NCBI RefSeq assembly: GCF_900177345.1
Contig: NZ_FWZT01000017.1
Coordinates: forward strand, 118,407 to 182,406
From: Pseudobacteriovorax antillogorgiicola
GTDB taxonomy: Bacteria > Bdellovibrionota_B > Oligoflexia > Oligoflexales > Oligoflexaceae
DNA: 64,000 nt
Direction: 5' to 3'
Position numbers and translations under genes: made by a program. The notes beneath the pieces were generated by a model. It was not told the origin of the DNA. It ran no database searches and saw nothing but the letters and a program-made list of their open reading frames with translations. Positions within the stretch are counted from its first letter, which is position 1; the number at the start of each line of letters is the position of its first letter. Shown one piece after another: positions 25,972 to 34,958 of the stretch.

Positions 25972-27033
25972 TTAAAAAGATATTGCCGCCCCCGCAGCAG
26001 CACCTGCAGCATTCATCGTGTAATTTGCGTTGAATTCATCGATACTTTGCCCATCACTGCCATAGCCGAATAGGATTCCTCCGTAGACATCAAATCCCAA
26101 AACTTGCCGTTTAAGATTGATATGAAGGCCGGTCTGGGGAATAGTTTTCAATGTCACATTACGACTATCTGCATACGAGAGGGTTTTATAGATTAGGGTA
26201 TTTTCAACGTCAAAAAAGGGAGTTGGAACGGTTACCTGGAAGGTTAGTTTGATGTAATCCTCCTCTACCGATGCGCCGTCATCCGATTTATTACCCCCTT
26301 CACCAGCCTGGACTGCTGAGAACTCGCCGTAGACTCCGTACTTGCCAATCGACGTTCTGGTGAATATTGACAGCGTGGTGGGATCTTGGATTCGATCTTC
26401 TAGGTTGAGCGTCGAGGTATCAATATCGTTGGTCTTTTCTACTGATCTCGCTTTCTCGGCACCTTGTTGAAACGTAAATCCACCCTGGAAACTTCCGGTG
26501 CGCTTCACAAAACCAAAGTGGGGGTAGTTCATGGTCGCTCCAGAGTACTTTTCAGTAGTGATAAACTCTGAGCTTTCAGTTTTGGATTCAAAAGAACTCG
26601 TCAAACGATAGTTGACACCCCCAAACACTTCCAGGGAGTTTTGAGTAAAGAACGTCACTTCCAAGCGAGGTTTGGCATCGTAAAACAGTTCTTCTTTGAT
26701 GGTGCGAGGCTCTTCAGCCCCTTCCACCTTCCGAAATGTACCTACTACCGATATGACAGCTCGAATCGCTAAGCGATCCGTGATTGGAGCATTGGTTACT
26801 ACACGGCTATGGGCGATAAGGGAGCGGTCATAAGTAATCGATTCGGTTCCCACAGACTCAACACCACCATCCACCAGAAAAGTGCGAGCTTCGGCTGAAA
26901 CGCTGAACTTGGAATCAAAGTCCATAGCGTCACGCCCCAAACTGTAGGGAAAAAGAACCTCAAAGTCATGCCCCCAGGCCGCTGACGACCACGCAATGAA
27001 GCACGCGCTAACGAAAACTTGCAGATGGTTCAC
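25972..27033 (-). CDS. exported beta-rich protein, probable outer-membrane component
   Basis: A 353-residue protein with a signal peptide (MNHLQVFVSACFIAWSSAAW, cleavage near WG-HDF). The body alternates short beta strands with turns (LEVFGGVNYRLTSSFESKTE, YGVYGEFSAVQAGEGGN, LGFDVYGGILFGYGSDG) and ends in AAGAAISF, a plausible BAM terminal strand. It resembles transporter/barrel proteins of the outer membrane, but no family is recognised. It is first of the block of five same-strand envelope genes (107-base gap to the lipoprotein), which may have their own promoters. Confidence 0.58.
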   Translation of the reverse strand: MNHLQVFVSACFIAWSSAAWGHDFEVLFPYSLGRDAMDFDSKFSVSAEARTFLVDGGVESVGTESITYDRSLIAHSRVVTNAPITDRLAIRAVISVVGTFRKVEGAEEPRTIKEELFYDAKPRLEVTFFTQNSLEVFGGVNYRLTSSFESKTESSEFITTEKYSGATMNYPHFGFVKRTGSFQGGFTFQQGAEKARSVEKTNDIDTSTLNLEDRIQDPTTLSIFTRTSIGKYGVYGEFSAVQAGEGGNKSDDGASVEEDYIKLTFQVTVPTPFFDVENTLIYKTLSYADSRNVTLKTIPQTGLHINLKRQVLGFDVYGGILFGYGSDGQSIDEFNANYTMNAAGAAAGAAISF

Positions 27034-27167
27034 AGTGATCTCGCTGTGCTGGTTTAAACCCGCTGACCCTTTGCCCCATCGGTAAGTTCCCCCAGAAAAT
27101 CAACCGCCCTTTGAGACGCTTCAGATTTGGTGGGATGCTGGCAAGACCAAAGAATCCTAGATCGATT

Positions 27168-28805
27168 TTAGCAAACGGATTCCCAGTCGACACCCATCAA
27201 TGATAAAGAAGTCGTTCCCCGGAAGGTATTTTTACTAGCGGAAACAATAAAGCGGGCTGTTTTGGTAAACTCTAATTCTTCGTGCACTTCGTTAAAAAAC
27301 ATAATCTTTTGCGAGCCAAAAGGGTGATGTATTGTCACCGCCGTGTGTTTAGGTTCACCAGTGATTTTGTCCCGATAAAAAACCACATTGCGAATATCAG
27401 CTTGGAGTGTGAACTTAGGCTCTTCGAAACCGTGACCAAAAGGTTTCATGTTGGAAAGCTCGTCGGCTAATTTCAGGTTAGCAAGATCAAGAGGTAGCTC
27501 GCAGTCATAATGAATTTTACTTTGCCAAATATCGGGCAAGCTTTCGTAGATATCCTCTGCATAGCGATTCAAAGCCATACGAATCTCAGGCTCCCGCTCT
27601 TCGGGGAAACTAAACCCTCCCGCTGCGGCGTGACCTCCAAACTTGGCAAATAGCTCTCCCACAGCCTGCATCGCAAGGGTCACATCAAAGCCGGGGATCG
27701 ATCGTGCCGACCCTTTGCACATACCGTCTTTGCGGCCAAACATCCAAGTTGGTCGCCAGTATGCTTCTGCAATTTTACTGGCCGCAATCCCAACCACACC
27801 TGAGTGCCAGTCACCACCTAGAAATAAGACCCTGTCGTTGTCATATTTCTGAGCTTCGTGATGAGCCTCTTCAACGATTTTAGCCTGAATCAGCTTACGT
27901 TCCTCGTTACACTGCCCCATGTATTTGATGAGATCACCAGGATTTTCATCAATAAATGCCTGAATTACCAAGTCAGCATGCTTCAGCCGACCCACGGCAT
28001 TGATACGAGGACCGATACGAAAACCAACGTCTTTTTCATCGATCTGATCACCGATGGAACAGGCCCGCAGAATTTCCTTGAGTACTGGACGCTGGCTTCG
28101 AAACAAAGCCTGAACCCCTAGATTGGCTAGCTTATGGTTGACTCCATTGAGGGGTACCACATCACAGATGGTGGCCATCCCAACCAAGGCTAGGATATCG
28201 TTCCAGACTAAGCTGCTGATTGGGAACTCTCGCCCTAACTGCCTCAGGAGAACGAAGGTGATGCCGCAGCCACAGAGCTCTTGGTAGGCCTCTTCAGGGT
28301 GAAGTTTAGGGTTCAAAATCACACAGTCGGGCATTTTATCCTGCTGGATTTTGTGGTGATCCGTGCAGATAAACTCCACACCCTGATTCCGGCAGTAAGC
28401 AGCTTCTACGTTAGCTGTGATCCCCGTATCCATTGTGATTATCAGTTCCGCTTTTTCCTCATGGATCAGATGCTTCACAGCATCCAGGTTGAGCCCGTAA
28501 CCCTCCTCAAAGCGACAGGGTATATAGTGGAGCACGTTATCGTAGCCAATTGCCTTGAGGAACCATATCCAACTGACGCAACTCATGGTGCCATCAACAT
28601 CGTAGTCTGCGTAGAGAGCGATCCTCTTATTCTCTTTGATAGCCCGGGTAATAGAGTCGAGAGCATCCTGAAGGCCGTGATCGCCGTAATTCAATTGTAC
28701 GATCTCTTCGAACTTTCGATTGTCTTTTACGATATTTGCTAAGTGGGAAAATGACTCGGGGCAGTCTGTTGATCGGGGTTGCCAGAGTTGGAATTTTTTG
28801 CCCAC
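27168..28805 (-). CDS. recJ: single-stranded-DNA-specific exonuclease RecJ
   Basis: A 5'-3' single-strand exonuclease of recombination and mismatch repair. The start is GTG at 28805, with GGAGGAAATA just before it. The 545 residues match the family length. DHH-domain metal motifs are visible: ALYADYDVDGTMS (about 61-73), TMDTGITA near 122, the namesake CTDHHKIQ near 145, and a GMATICDVVPLNG block near 205. The DHHA1-domain motif FGGHAAAGGFSFP is near 395, followed by the C-terminal OB-like domain. All catalytic residues that can be recognised are intact. Confidence 0.95.
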   Translation of the reverse strand: MGKKFQLWQPRSTDCPESFSHLANIVKDNRKFEEIVQLNYGDHGLQDALDSITRAIKENKRIALYADYDVDGTMSCVSWIWFLKAIGYDNVLHYIPCRFEEGYGLNLDAVKHLIHEEKAELIITMDTGITANVEAAYCRNQGVEFICTDHHKIQQDKMPDCVILNPKLHPEEAYQELCGCGITFVLLRQLGREFPISSLVWNDILALVGMATICDVVPLNGVNHKLANLGVQALFRSQRPVLKEILRACSIGDQIDEKDVGFRIGPRINAVGRLKHADLVIQAFIDENPGDLIKYMGQCNEERKLIQAKIVEEAHHEAQKYDNDRVLFLGGDWHSGVVGIAASKIAEAYWRPTWMFGRKDGMCKGSARSIPGFDVTLAMQAVGELFAKFGGHAAAGGFSFPEEREPEIRMALNRYAEDIYESLPDIWQSKIHYDCELPLDLANLKLADELSNMKPFGHGFEEPKFTLQADIRNVVFYRDKITGEPKHTAVTIHHPFGSQKIMFFNEVHEELEFTKTARFIVSASKNTFRGTTSLSLMGVDWESVC

Positions 28806-28991
28806 TATTTCCTCCGTTTTGACTTACTGAATCAAGCTTCGATTTTGCTATTTCTTGCCATGGGACCCAAGCTCGTGAAAGGGCCTTAACTTAAAAAATG
28901 TCTCACTGACTGTCCACATATTATCCTCAGCATCTAAAGGAATAGCCAGCCTGGTCGATTAGTCATATGAAACAGCAAGAAAGGGAGCGAC

Positions 28992-29891
28992 ATGAGGTCC
29001 ATTTTTCATCTCTTGCAGTACGCGACGCTGGCAATCCTGCTGGTGAACTGTGCCTTTGGTGGAGAAGAGCCTGAGGGCTTGCCTGGCGGGGGTAACCAGG
29101 GCAACATCAACGGCAACTTGGCTGAAGACGATTTGGCTGAGGATGATTTCGGTGACGATGACTTCGGCAATGAAAATGATAACTTTGGCAATGAAAATGA
29201 TAATTTTGGCAATGGTGAAAATATCAACAATGCTCCCCTTGGAAACGATCAGTTCGCTGGTCAGGGATTCGATAACACTGGTGAGGGAGTTAACTCAGAT
29301 TTCACGGGAGACGATTTCATCCAGCAACAGGTCAACAATCAGGGTTTTAACCAAGGTTTCAATCAAGCTGGCGGCAACGATATTTTTGGACAACAAAATG
29401 CGGCCAACTTCGGTGGCAATGCTCCTCTTGACTTTCAACAAAACCAAGGTCAATTTTTCAATCAAGGCCAGCAGTTTCAGAACCAAGGGATGCAGCAATT
29501 TCAGAATCAGGGAATGCAGCAAGACTTTTTCGATGACGGCGCGGCTATGAACAATGCCTTGGAGCAAGAGAACAATGACTTCTTTGGCAACAATCAGCAA
29601 ACAAATATTGAACAGGCAGCAATGGATACAGGTATGAATGAGAGTATGGAAGTCGCGCCCGGTGGAGCGATGGATGGCTCTGGTGGCCGGGTTAAATATA
29701 TCATGTCCGCAAGCAATTTGTACGACCAGCCCGATGGTAGCAGCGTAAGCCCACTAGAGAAAGGCGATCACCCTCTTGTTTTTGATAATGGCGAGTGGCA
29801 CCGGACGTCTGACGGGTACTATGTGCCGAGTCGAGACTTGACAACCTCCCCTGTGGGACGAGAAAAACGGAAATCAATCTGGCTAAATTAG
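28992..29891 (+). CDS. Asn/Gln-rich lipoprotein with SH3-like C-terminal domain
   Basis: A 299-residue predicted lipoprotein. The signal peptide ends at Cys 20 (AILLVNCAFG). Residues about 40-215 are low-complexity, dominated by Asn, Gln, Phe, Asp and Gly. Two sets of tandem repeats occur: a 7-residue unit with FGNENDN (2 copies, DNA at 29166-29207) and an 8-residue unit QFQNQGMQ (2 copies, DNA at 29472-29519). The last 70 residues (VKYIMSASNLYDQPDGSS, then GEWHRTSDGYYVPSRDLT) look like a bacterial SH3 domain, a peptidoglycan-binding fold. This composition is prion-like and suggests a self-associating or adhesive surface protein. It lies 98 bases before the MepM-like gene. The family is not recognised. 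Confidence 0.6.
   Translation: MRSIFHLLQYATLAILLVNCAFGGEEPEGLPGGGNQGNINGNLAEDDLAEDDFGDDDFGNENDNFGNENDNFGNGENINNAPLGNDQFAGQGFDNTGEGVNSDFTGDDFIQQQVNNQGFNQGFNQAGGNDIFGQQNAANFGGNAPLDFQQNQGQFFNQGQQFQNQGMQQFQNQGMQQDFFDDGAAMNNALEQENNDFFGNNQQTNIEQAAMDTGMNESMEVAPGGAMDGSGGRVKYIMSASNLYDQPDGSSVSPLEKGDHPLVFDNGEWHRTSDGYYVPSRDLTTSPVGREKRKSIWLN
29166..29207 (+). repeat. two tandem 21-bp repeats in the Q/N-rich gene
   Basis: Two adjacent 21-base copies that start GGCAATGAAAATGATAA and differ at one base, followed by a partial third copy. They encode FGNENDN-type units and keep the frame, so copy-number change would lengthen or shorten the protein without breaking it. Confidence 0.8.
29472..29519 (+). repeat. 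two tandem 24-bp repeats in the Q/N-rich gene
   Basis: Two adjacent 24-base copies (29472-29495 and 29496-29519) with a few silent differences, encoding QFQNQGMQ twice. Like the 21-bp repeats they are in frame. The silent differences suggest selection on the protein rather than fresh slippage. Confidence 0.75.
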
Positions 29892-29989
29892 CTATTCCTC
29901 ATCTTCGGTTTTATAATGGAATAATTGCCTGTATTTCGTTCTCGAAAAAAGGTATCGTCGCCCTTCTATAAATTACTCAAGGTGGTTCT

Positions 29990-31243
29990 ATGGCAAAGTA
30001 TTTTGCTGCAATGTTAACAATTGGCCTGCTATCTTGCAAAGCTCCCAAGCCCCCAGCCCAGGCACCAGCTCCTGCCCCTAAGATAGAACAAGAGCCTGAA
30101 CCCATTGATCTTAGTCACCGCGAAACCTTTAAGGTAAAGGCCAATTCAACGGTCTATGACTCTCTTCGTATCGTCGACTTGAGCCCCCAAGAGATTCTCA
30201 CGATGGTTAAGGTTAGCGAAGACGTGCACCCCCTTAACCGTATGCCTGCGAACACACCTTTTATGGTAACTTGGAGCGATGATTCCAAGACGGAAATTAC
30301 TGAAGTCCAGTTCGAACTTTCAAAGACAAAGCGTCTCAATATTAAAAAGGCCGACGAAACTTGGTCAGCAGAAACTGAAGACCTACCGGTTTCTAGAGTC
30401 AAACGCACTTACACTGGGGTCGTCTCATCAAGCCTTTGGGAATCTGCTGTGGAATCAGGAATGGAGCCCCAGTTGATTATTGGCTTAACAGAAATTTTCG
30501 CCTGGCAAATCGATTTTAGTCGGGAGGTCCGCGACGGCGATCGATGGCGCCTAGTCGTAGAAGAAAAGTTCGTCAACGATGAACCCATAGGTTGGGGATC
30601 AATTCTCGCCGCTCAATATTCTAACAATGGTGAGACCTATACCGGCATCCGCTTTCCACCAAACGATCCCTATGCATCTTACTATCAGGAAGATGGGCAA
30701 AGCCTTCGCCGCATGTTTCTCAAAAGTCCGGTTAAGTTTGCAAGAATCAGCTCACGATTCAATCGCCGGCGTTTTCACCCTATTCTGAAGCGACACCGTC
30801 CTCATCTTGGTGTCGATTATGCGGCACCCATTGGAACCCCTGTCCGTACGATCGGTGATGGCAAAGTCATTTTCATTGGCCGCAATGGCGGCTCTGGAAA
30901 GATGATCAAAATCCGTCATAACTCCATTTATACGACTGCTTACCTGCACCTCAATGGCTACGCAAAAGGGCTTCGGCGCGGAGCTACAGTCAAGCAAGGC
31001 CAAACTATTGGCTATGTAGGAACCACGGGTTTATCCACTGGGCCTCATTTGCATTTCTCATTTTTTAAACGGGGCCAATATGTGGACCCCTTGCGCATCA
31101 AATTCCCATCGGCAGACCCAGTGCCAGAAGAGAACCTGCCAGCCTTTCAGCTGCTAGCTTCGGAATTTATGAATTACTTGCCGGATTGGAAGATTGCTCA
31201 AGTGGAGCCAGAAAGCGACGACATCTTCAAGAATCAGTTTTAA
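29990..31243 (+). CDS. MepM-like M23 murein endopeptidase, lipoprotein
   Basis: A 417-residue predicted lipoprotein (IGLLSCKAPK, Cys about 17) of the MepM/YebA type, which cleaves peptidoglycan cross-links. A Pro/Ala-rich linker precedes an OapA/LysM-like domain (about 45-115, SVYDSLRIVDLSP-type pattern), a Csd3-like second domain (about 135-245), then the M23 catalytic domain (about 250-365). Zinc ligands are intact: His in FHPILKRHRPHLGVDYAAP (HxxxD) and HLHFSF near 345. AAGGTGG precedes the ATG. It is followed by a strong terminator. The Q/N-rich lipoprotein gene upstream is probably co-transcribed, linking that protein to wall metabolism (inference). Confidence 0.88.
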   Translation: MAKYFAAMLTIGLLSCKAPKPPAQAPAPAPKIEQEPEPIDLSHRETFKVKANSTVYDSLRIVDLSPQEILTMVKVSEDVHPLNRMPANTPFMVTWSDDSKTEITEVQFELSKTKRLNIKKADETWSAETEDLPVSRVKRTYTGVVSSSLWESAVESGMEPQLIIGLTEIFAWQIDFSREVRDGDRWRLVVEEKFVNDEPIGWGSILAAQYSNNGETYTGIRFPPNDPYASYYQEDGQSLRRMFLKSPVKFARISSRFNRRRFHPILKRHRPHLGVDYAAPIGTPVRTIGDGKVIFIGRNGGSGKMIKIRHNSIYTTAYLHLNGYAKGLRRGATVKQGQTIGYVGTTGLSTGPHLHFSFFKRGQYVDPLRIKFPSADPVPEENLPAFQLLASEFMNYLPDWKIAQVEPESDDIFKNQF

Positions 31244-31273
31244 TCACGAGTCTGGAAATCAAATAGTGAAATG

Positions 31274-31297
31274 GGGAAGGCTTAGCCTTCCCTTTTT
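31274..31297 (+). terminator. intrinsic terminator after the M23 peptidase gene
   Basis: GGGAAGGC (31274-31281), a three-base loop, GCCTTCCC (31285-31292), then TTTTT. It is a textbook rho-independent terminator 30 bases after the stop of the plus-strand gene, in the gap with convergent tldE. Confidence 0.85.
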
Positions 31298-31303
31298 GCA
31301 GTC

Positions 31304-32629
31304 TCATAGAGTCAGATTGAAGTCGTCTATCAGAGCGCCAGGCAGGTTCATACTACCAGTATCTCGCTTGCCATAAGTGCTATTGCTGAGGATCATTTCT
31401 CGATCTTTGGTAAGGCCAATCAGTTGCGAACCAAACATTCTGTATAAACTTTCATCAAAGCGCATCACATTCAGAGGCGCTACAATCTCACCATTCTCTA
31501 CCCAGAACGATGCAAAGCGAGTCATCCCAGTCATACGACAGGCGTTTCGATCGGAATAGTTTAAATACCATAGATTATTAATGTAAAGCCCCGTACCTAA
31601 CTCTTTGAGAATATCCTTCTCCTCAAGAGCACCTGGTGCCATGGCTACGGACTCTGGATTCTCACTATGATTCGCACCATTTGCTTCAGTCTGATATTCT
31701 CTGGCAGACCGTGCACAAGTTAAAGCACTTGCAAAGGCTCCATTTTGGATCAATTGAACACAATCGGGCTTCAAAAATCCTGAGTGATCAAAATTGGGCG
31801 CAATGCTCGATCCAGTATCTTCTGCGATAGATACCAGGGGCGAGAGTCTCTCCTGACCGTCAAAGAGCTTAACCAAGGCCGACCGTTTGGTTTCAAAAGA
31901 TTTCCGACCAAAACTCTCCCAATTAAGGAGCGCAAAGACTTCTTCTAGGGCGGCCGGACTTAAATAGACCCGATACTTCCCTGGTGAGATTGTTTTGGGG
32001 CTACGCTTCAACACTTCCAACTGGCGGCGAGCCTGTGCTAGCTTATCTTTAAAGTGCTCCCGTTCCCATTTAAAACCTGCGTAGCCCTGCTTTACAGCTT
32101 TGTCATCTTGCAGGTAGACGGACCAATCCAGATTGAATGTCTGAGACTCGTACCAATTCATTTGCCCATGAGAATTTGCAAAGGCTCGATAGACATCTCC
32201 CCCTGCGTAGATACCAACAAAATCAAGTTCCTCAACTTCGTCAAGTACATCGGCGATAATTCGATCGCGAGGCGGCAGCTCTTTTTTTCTCACAAACTCA
32301 CTTGATTGAGGCTCCTCATTAAGCAAAAAGTAGGGATCTTTCGGGAGTTCCTTTAGAATTGCCCTCATCCGCTCTAGACCCTTTTCTAATCGCATCTTAT
32401 CATCTTCGAGACGACTCGAAAGAGTCAACACCTCTTCCATATGTTTTTGACTATCGAAAAGCTGAAGGCGCAGCTTGTTTTGTAAGACATGTCCCGACTG
32501 CCTGATTTTTCCATGATTGAATCGACAAAAGTCGGTATCTTCACCTTCTAGAAAACAGGTGAAACCTTCATCTCCCTTTGTGAGGGAACGGATATGTTGA
32601 ACCAGTTCATTAAAATAAGTTTGCATCAC
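31304..32629 (-). CDS. tldE: TldE/PmbA-like metalloprotease subunit
   Basis: The 441-residue non-catalytic partner of the TldD/TldE protease, which in enterobacteria processes microcin precursors and the CcdA antitoxin. It shares the family fold but has no HExxxH motif, as expected for TldE. Recognisable stretches are PGKYRVYLSPAALEEVFALL (about 222-241), FDHSGFLKPDCVQLIQNGAF near 285 and the C-terminal TGMTRFASFWVENGEIVAPL near 372-391. Its start overlaps the tldD stop by four bases, so the pair is translationally coupled. The proteins form a heterodimer in the cytoplasm. The E rather than D label follows from the missing metal motif. Confidence 0.82.
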   Translation of the reverse strand: MMQTYFNELVQHIRSLTKGDEGFTCFLEGEDTDFCRFNHGKIRQSGHVLQNKLRLQLFDSQKHMEEVLTLSSRLEDDKMRLEKGLERMRAILKELPKDPYFLLNEEPQSSEFVRKKELPPRDRIIADVLDEVEELDFVGIYAGGDVYRAFANSHGQMNWYESQTFNLDWSVYLQDDKAVKQGYAGFKWEREHFKDKLAQARRQLEVLKRSPKTISPGKYRVYLSPAALEEVFALLNWESFGRKSFETKRSALVKLFDGQERLSPLVSIAEDTGSSIAPNFDHSGFLKPDCVQLIQNGAFASALTCARSAREYQTEANGANHSENPESVAMAPGALEEKDILKELGTGLYINNLWYLNYSDRNACRMTGMTRFASFWVENGEIVAPLNVMRFDESLYRMFGSQLIGLTKDREMILSNSTYGKRDTGSMNLPGALIDDFNLTL

Positions 32630-34062
32630 TCTCCTCCAAAGACTTCAATATTTTTGAAAACACAGGCAGGAGAGGCATGTCCTACTGCAATCGCTTGGTT
32701 TGGTTCACCCTTTCCGCAGTACGGAGTACCCAAGATATCACGGCTTTCTTGGTTACCAACTTGGCTTAAACTTCGCCAGAAGCTTGCTGAGATCCCGCGA
32801 TAATTCGGCTTTCGAACCACTTCGGCTAACTCTCCATTGCGAATAACCTGGCCGTACTCACAGCCGAATTGAAATTTATTGCGAGAGTCGTCAATAGACC
32901 AAGAGCAATTTGTTTTCATAAGTACGCCGTACTCGATGGATCCGATCATGTCTGACATCGACGAAGTACCAGGTTCAAGGTTGAGGTTTGCCATGCGATC
33001 GATCGGTGGTCGATTCCAGCCTACCGATCTTGAGTTTGCAACACCCTCAATTCCAGATCGTTTTTGGGATAGCGCACCTCCAAGGCCCCTCTTCAATATT
33101 CCTTGTTCGATAAGATAAACTTTCTGTGCGGCCGATCCTTCGTCATCAAACTGATAAGATGCGAACTCACCACTTAAGGTTGGATCGAAGGTAACGTTCA
33201 GGAGTTCTGAACCGTATTGATAGGTACCAAACATATCCCTAGTAACAAAGGACGTGCCAGCGTAATTTCTTTCGTCGCCCAAGATACGATCCAGCTCCAA
33301 TGGATGCCCGATGGACTCATGAATCTGTAAAATCATTTGATCTGGTTCAAGGAGAACATCCATCGCACCCGTAGGGCAATGAGGAGCAGCTAAAAGTTGG
33401 AGCAATTCCCTTGGCAAAGACTCCGCAGCCTGATCAAATTTAACATCCGCTAGCACCTCATAGCCGCCTTGTCTACAGATTCCTTGACCACCAAAGGTCC
33501 TAGTCTCTGAAACGCCTTGATCAAATCCCGTGACTGACATCTCAGGGTTGATTAGCTGATAGCTTTGAAACTGCTCGGCGCCGTTGGATGAGAGAAAATA
33601 GTTATCCCAGTGTATAGCCCAAAAACCACAGCTCCAATCGACAATATGGTCATGAGTTTTCAGACGTTGGGAAACAGCTTGTAAGCGATCCAGTTTTGTT
33701 TTTATCGCGACTTCAAACCAGTTTTCCTTAATTGGAGACTTATACTCTCCACTTGCAGAATCAAATATCGATTCATCAAAAGGCATTACCGAGTGATCGG
33801 CACTCAGTTCGGCCCAATGTTTTGCCAAGTTGAAAGCTTGCTTGATACCTTGCTCGGAAAGATCAGCTGTCCCCGCATAGCCTTGCCCACCCTTGTGATA
33901 GACACTAATCATTATCCCCAGGTCATCCATTAAGCGCGGCGGCTCAATTACATTTTGTCGTACTTGTAAAAACTCATCGCGACGCTCGATATAGCGAACG
34001 CTCCAATAGTCCACATCGAAAGCTAAGCCTTTAATTAAATTTTTGATTTTGATAAAGCTCAT
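32626..34062 (-). CDS. tldD: TldD-like metalloprotease subunit
   Basis: The 478-residue catalytic partner. The zinc motif HESIGHPLELDRILGDERNY (about 250-269; HExxxH with downstream Glu) is complete, followed by GTSFVTRDMFGTYQYGS, conserved in the family, and LKRGLGGALSQKRSG near 340. Downstream VANSRSVGWNRPPIDRMANL leads to the Cys-containing GCEYGQVIRNGELAEVVRKP block near 420. The start has GGGGA upstream. It forms the first gene of a two-gene operon with tldE. No small modified-peptide precursor gene was seen next to it, so a precursor-processing role cannot be assigned from context. Confidence 0.88.
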   Translation of the reverse strand: MSFIKIKNLIKGLAFDVDYWSVRYIERRDEFLQVRQNVIEPPRLMDDLGIMISVYHKGGQGYAGTADLSEQGIKQAFNLAKHWAELSADHSVMPFDESIFDSASGEYKSPIKENWFEVAIKTKLDRLQAVSQRLKTHDHIVDWSCGFWAIHWDNYFLSSNGAEQFQSYQLINPEMSVTGFDQGVSETRTFGGQGICRQGGYEVLADVKFDQAAESLPRELLQLLAAPHCPTGAMDVLLEPDQMILQIHESIGHPLELDRILGDERNYAGTSFVTRDMFGTYQYGSELLNVTFDPTLSGEFASYQFDDEGSAAQKVYLIEQGILKRGLGGALSQKRSGIEGVANSRSVGWNRPPIDRMANLNLEPGTSSMSDMIGSIEYGVLMKTNCSWSIDDSRNKFQFGCEYGQVIRNGELAEVVRKPNYRGISASFWRSLSQVGNQESRDILGTPYCGKGEPNQAIAVGHASPACVFKNIEVFGGE

Positions 34063-34217
34063 CCATTTTTCCCCAAATTTAGGCTTTTCCGGCCCTTGGT
34101 TCTAACATCTATTCAAACAAAAGAAAAATGCGAGCGTTCAAACAGGGAAGCAGGAGCTTTGAGGACCTATCCCCAACGCCGCAAAAAAGATACAATTACT
34201 GCAGGAGGATCAAGCCT

Positions 34218-34958
34218 TTGCTAACCCCGATGTTAAAGCGAATTCCTTATTGGAGTATCTTGCTCTGGATAGGGTGTGCCCCACCTGGCAAGCCAAGTAG
34301 AACCCTTTCGCAACCCTTCGATTTAGGGAAAGTCGACGATTCCGTTCGGCTATCAGATTCCCAATCAGTCAAACTTCAACCAGGCCTACCCCCCGCATGT
34401 AAAATCGCGAGGCTAGACCAAGGTGGCCCATGCCTTCGCTGTTTACCTCCCTTGTCGGTATTCCGATGCTTTTCGCCAAGGGCCAAACTGGATAAACATC
34501 ACTGCTGGTGGAATGAAGCGAAAATCAAGTGCTTGAACGGTGAGTTAGCACTCCATGTTGATATAGAGCGCTCACAGGAACAAGCCTTTAAAAAGCAGCT
34601 AACACTTCTTATAGGAGCTATCCAGGGTATCGCTCTCCACAAAGTCGAAACCCGAGAGAGCCAGAAACAGCTCAAAGTCCTGCTAAGTTTTTTATTAGAT
34701 CACATGGAGTCGATATCCCATCTTCAAGGGGAAATTCATGCCGCTGAACTTGCTGAAACACTCGCTCAAAGCTTTGAAATAGATCACCAAGGATCTCTTC
34801 AAGAAGCTTTCCAAGCTATCTACCACAAGCGTGTTGAAGGGGAGCTAACCCCGGATCTAAGCCGGGATTTTCTTGTGAAGGTCCTAGGATTATTCCCTGA
34901 CTTACATCAGGTGAAAAAGGTTTTGCTAGACCTTAACCTAGAAGGCATCGATGACTAA
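34218..34958 (+). CDS. Cys-containing lipoprotein of unknown function
   Basis: About 246 residues. The TTG at 34218 is favoured because AGGAGG lies nine bases before it; the ATG at 34230 is also possible, while a far upstream ATG (34128) would bury the signal sequence. The start reads MLTPMLKRIPYWSILLWIGC, a lipoprotein signal with Cys at 20. A cysteine cluster follows the linker (GGPCLRCLPPLSVFRCFSPR, later HHCWWNEAKIKCL), then a helical C-terminal half. The CxxC motif could hold a metal or a disulphide. Its stop codon overlaps the stop of the convergent LOG gene. No family is recognised. Confidence 0.6.
   Translation: MLTPMLKRIPYWSILLWIGCAPPGKPSRTLSQPFDLGKVDDSVRLSDSQSVKLQPGLPPACKIARLDQGGPCLRCLPPLSVFRCFSPRAKLDKHHCWWNEAKIKCLNGELALHVDIERSQEQAFKKQLTLLIGAIQGIALHKVETRESQKQLKVLLSFLLDHMESISHLQGEIHAAELAETLAQSFEIDHQGSLQEAFQAIYHKRVEGELTPDLSRDFLVKVLGLFPDLHQVKKVLLDLNLEGIDD

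Noticed and set aside
32626..34062. Microcin-type precursor peptide near tldD
   Set aside because: No short peptide gene with a leader and core was found next to tldD/tldE.
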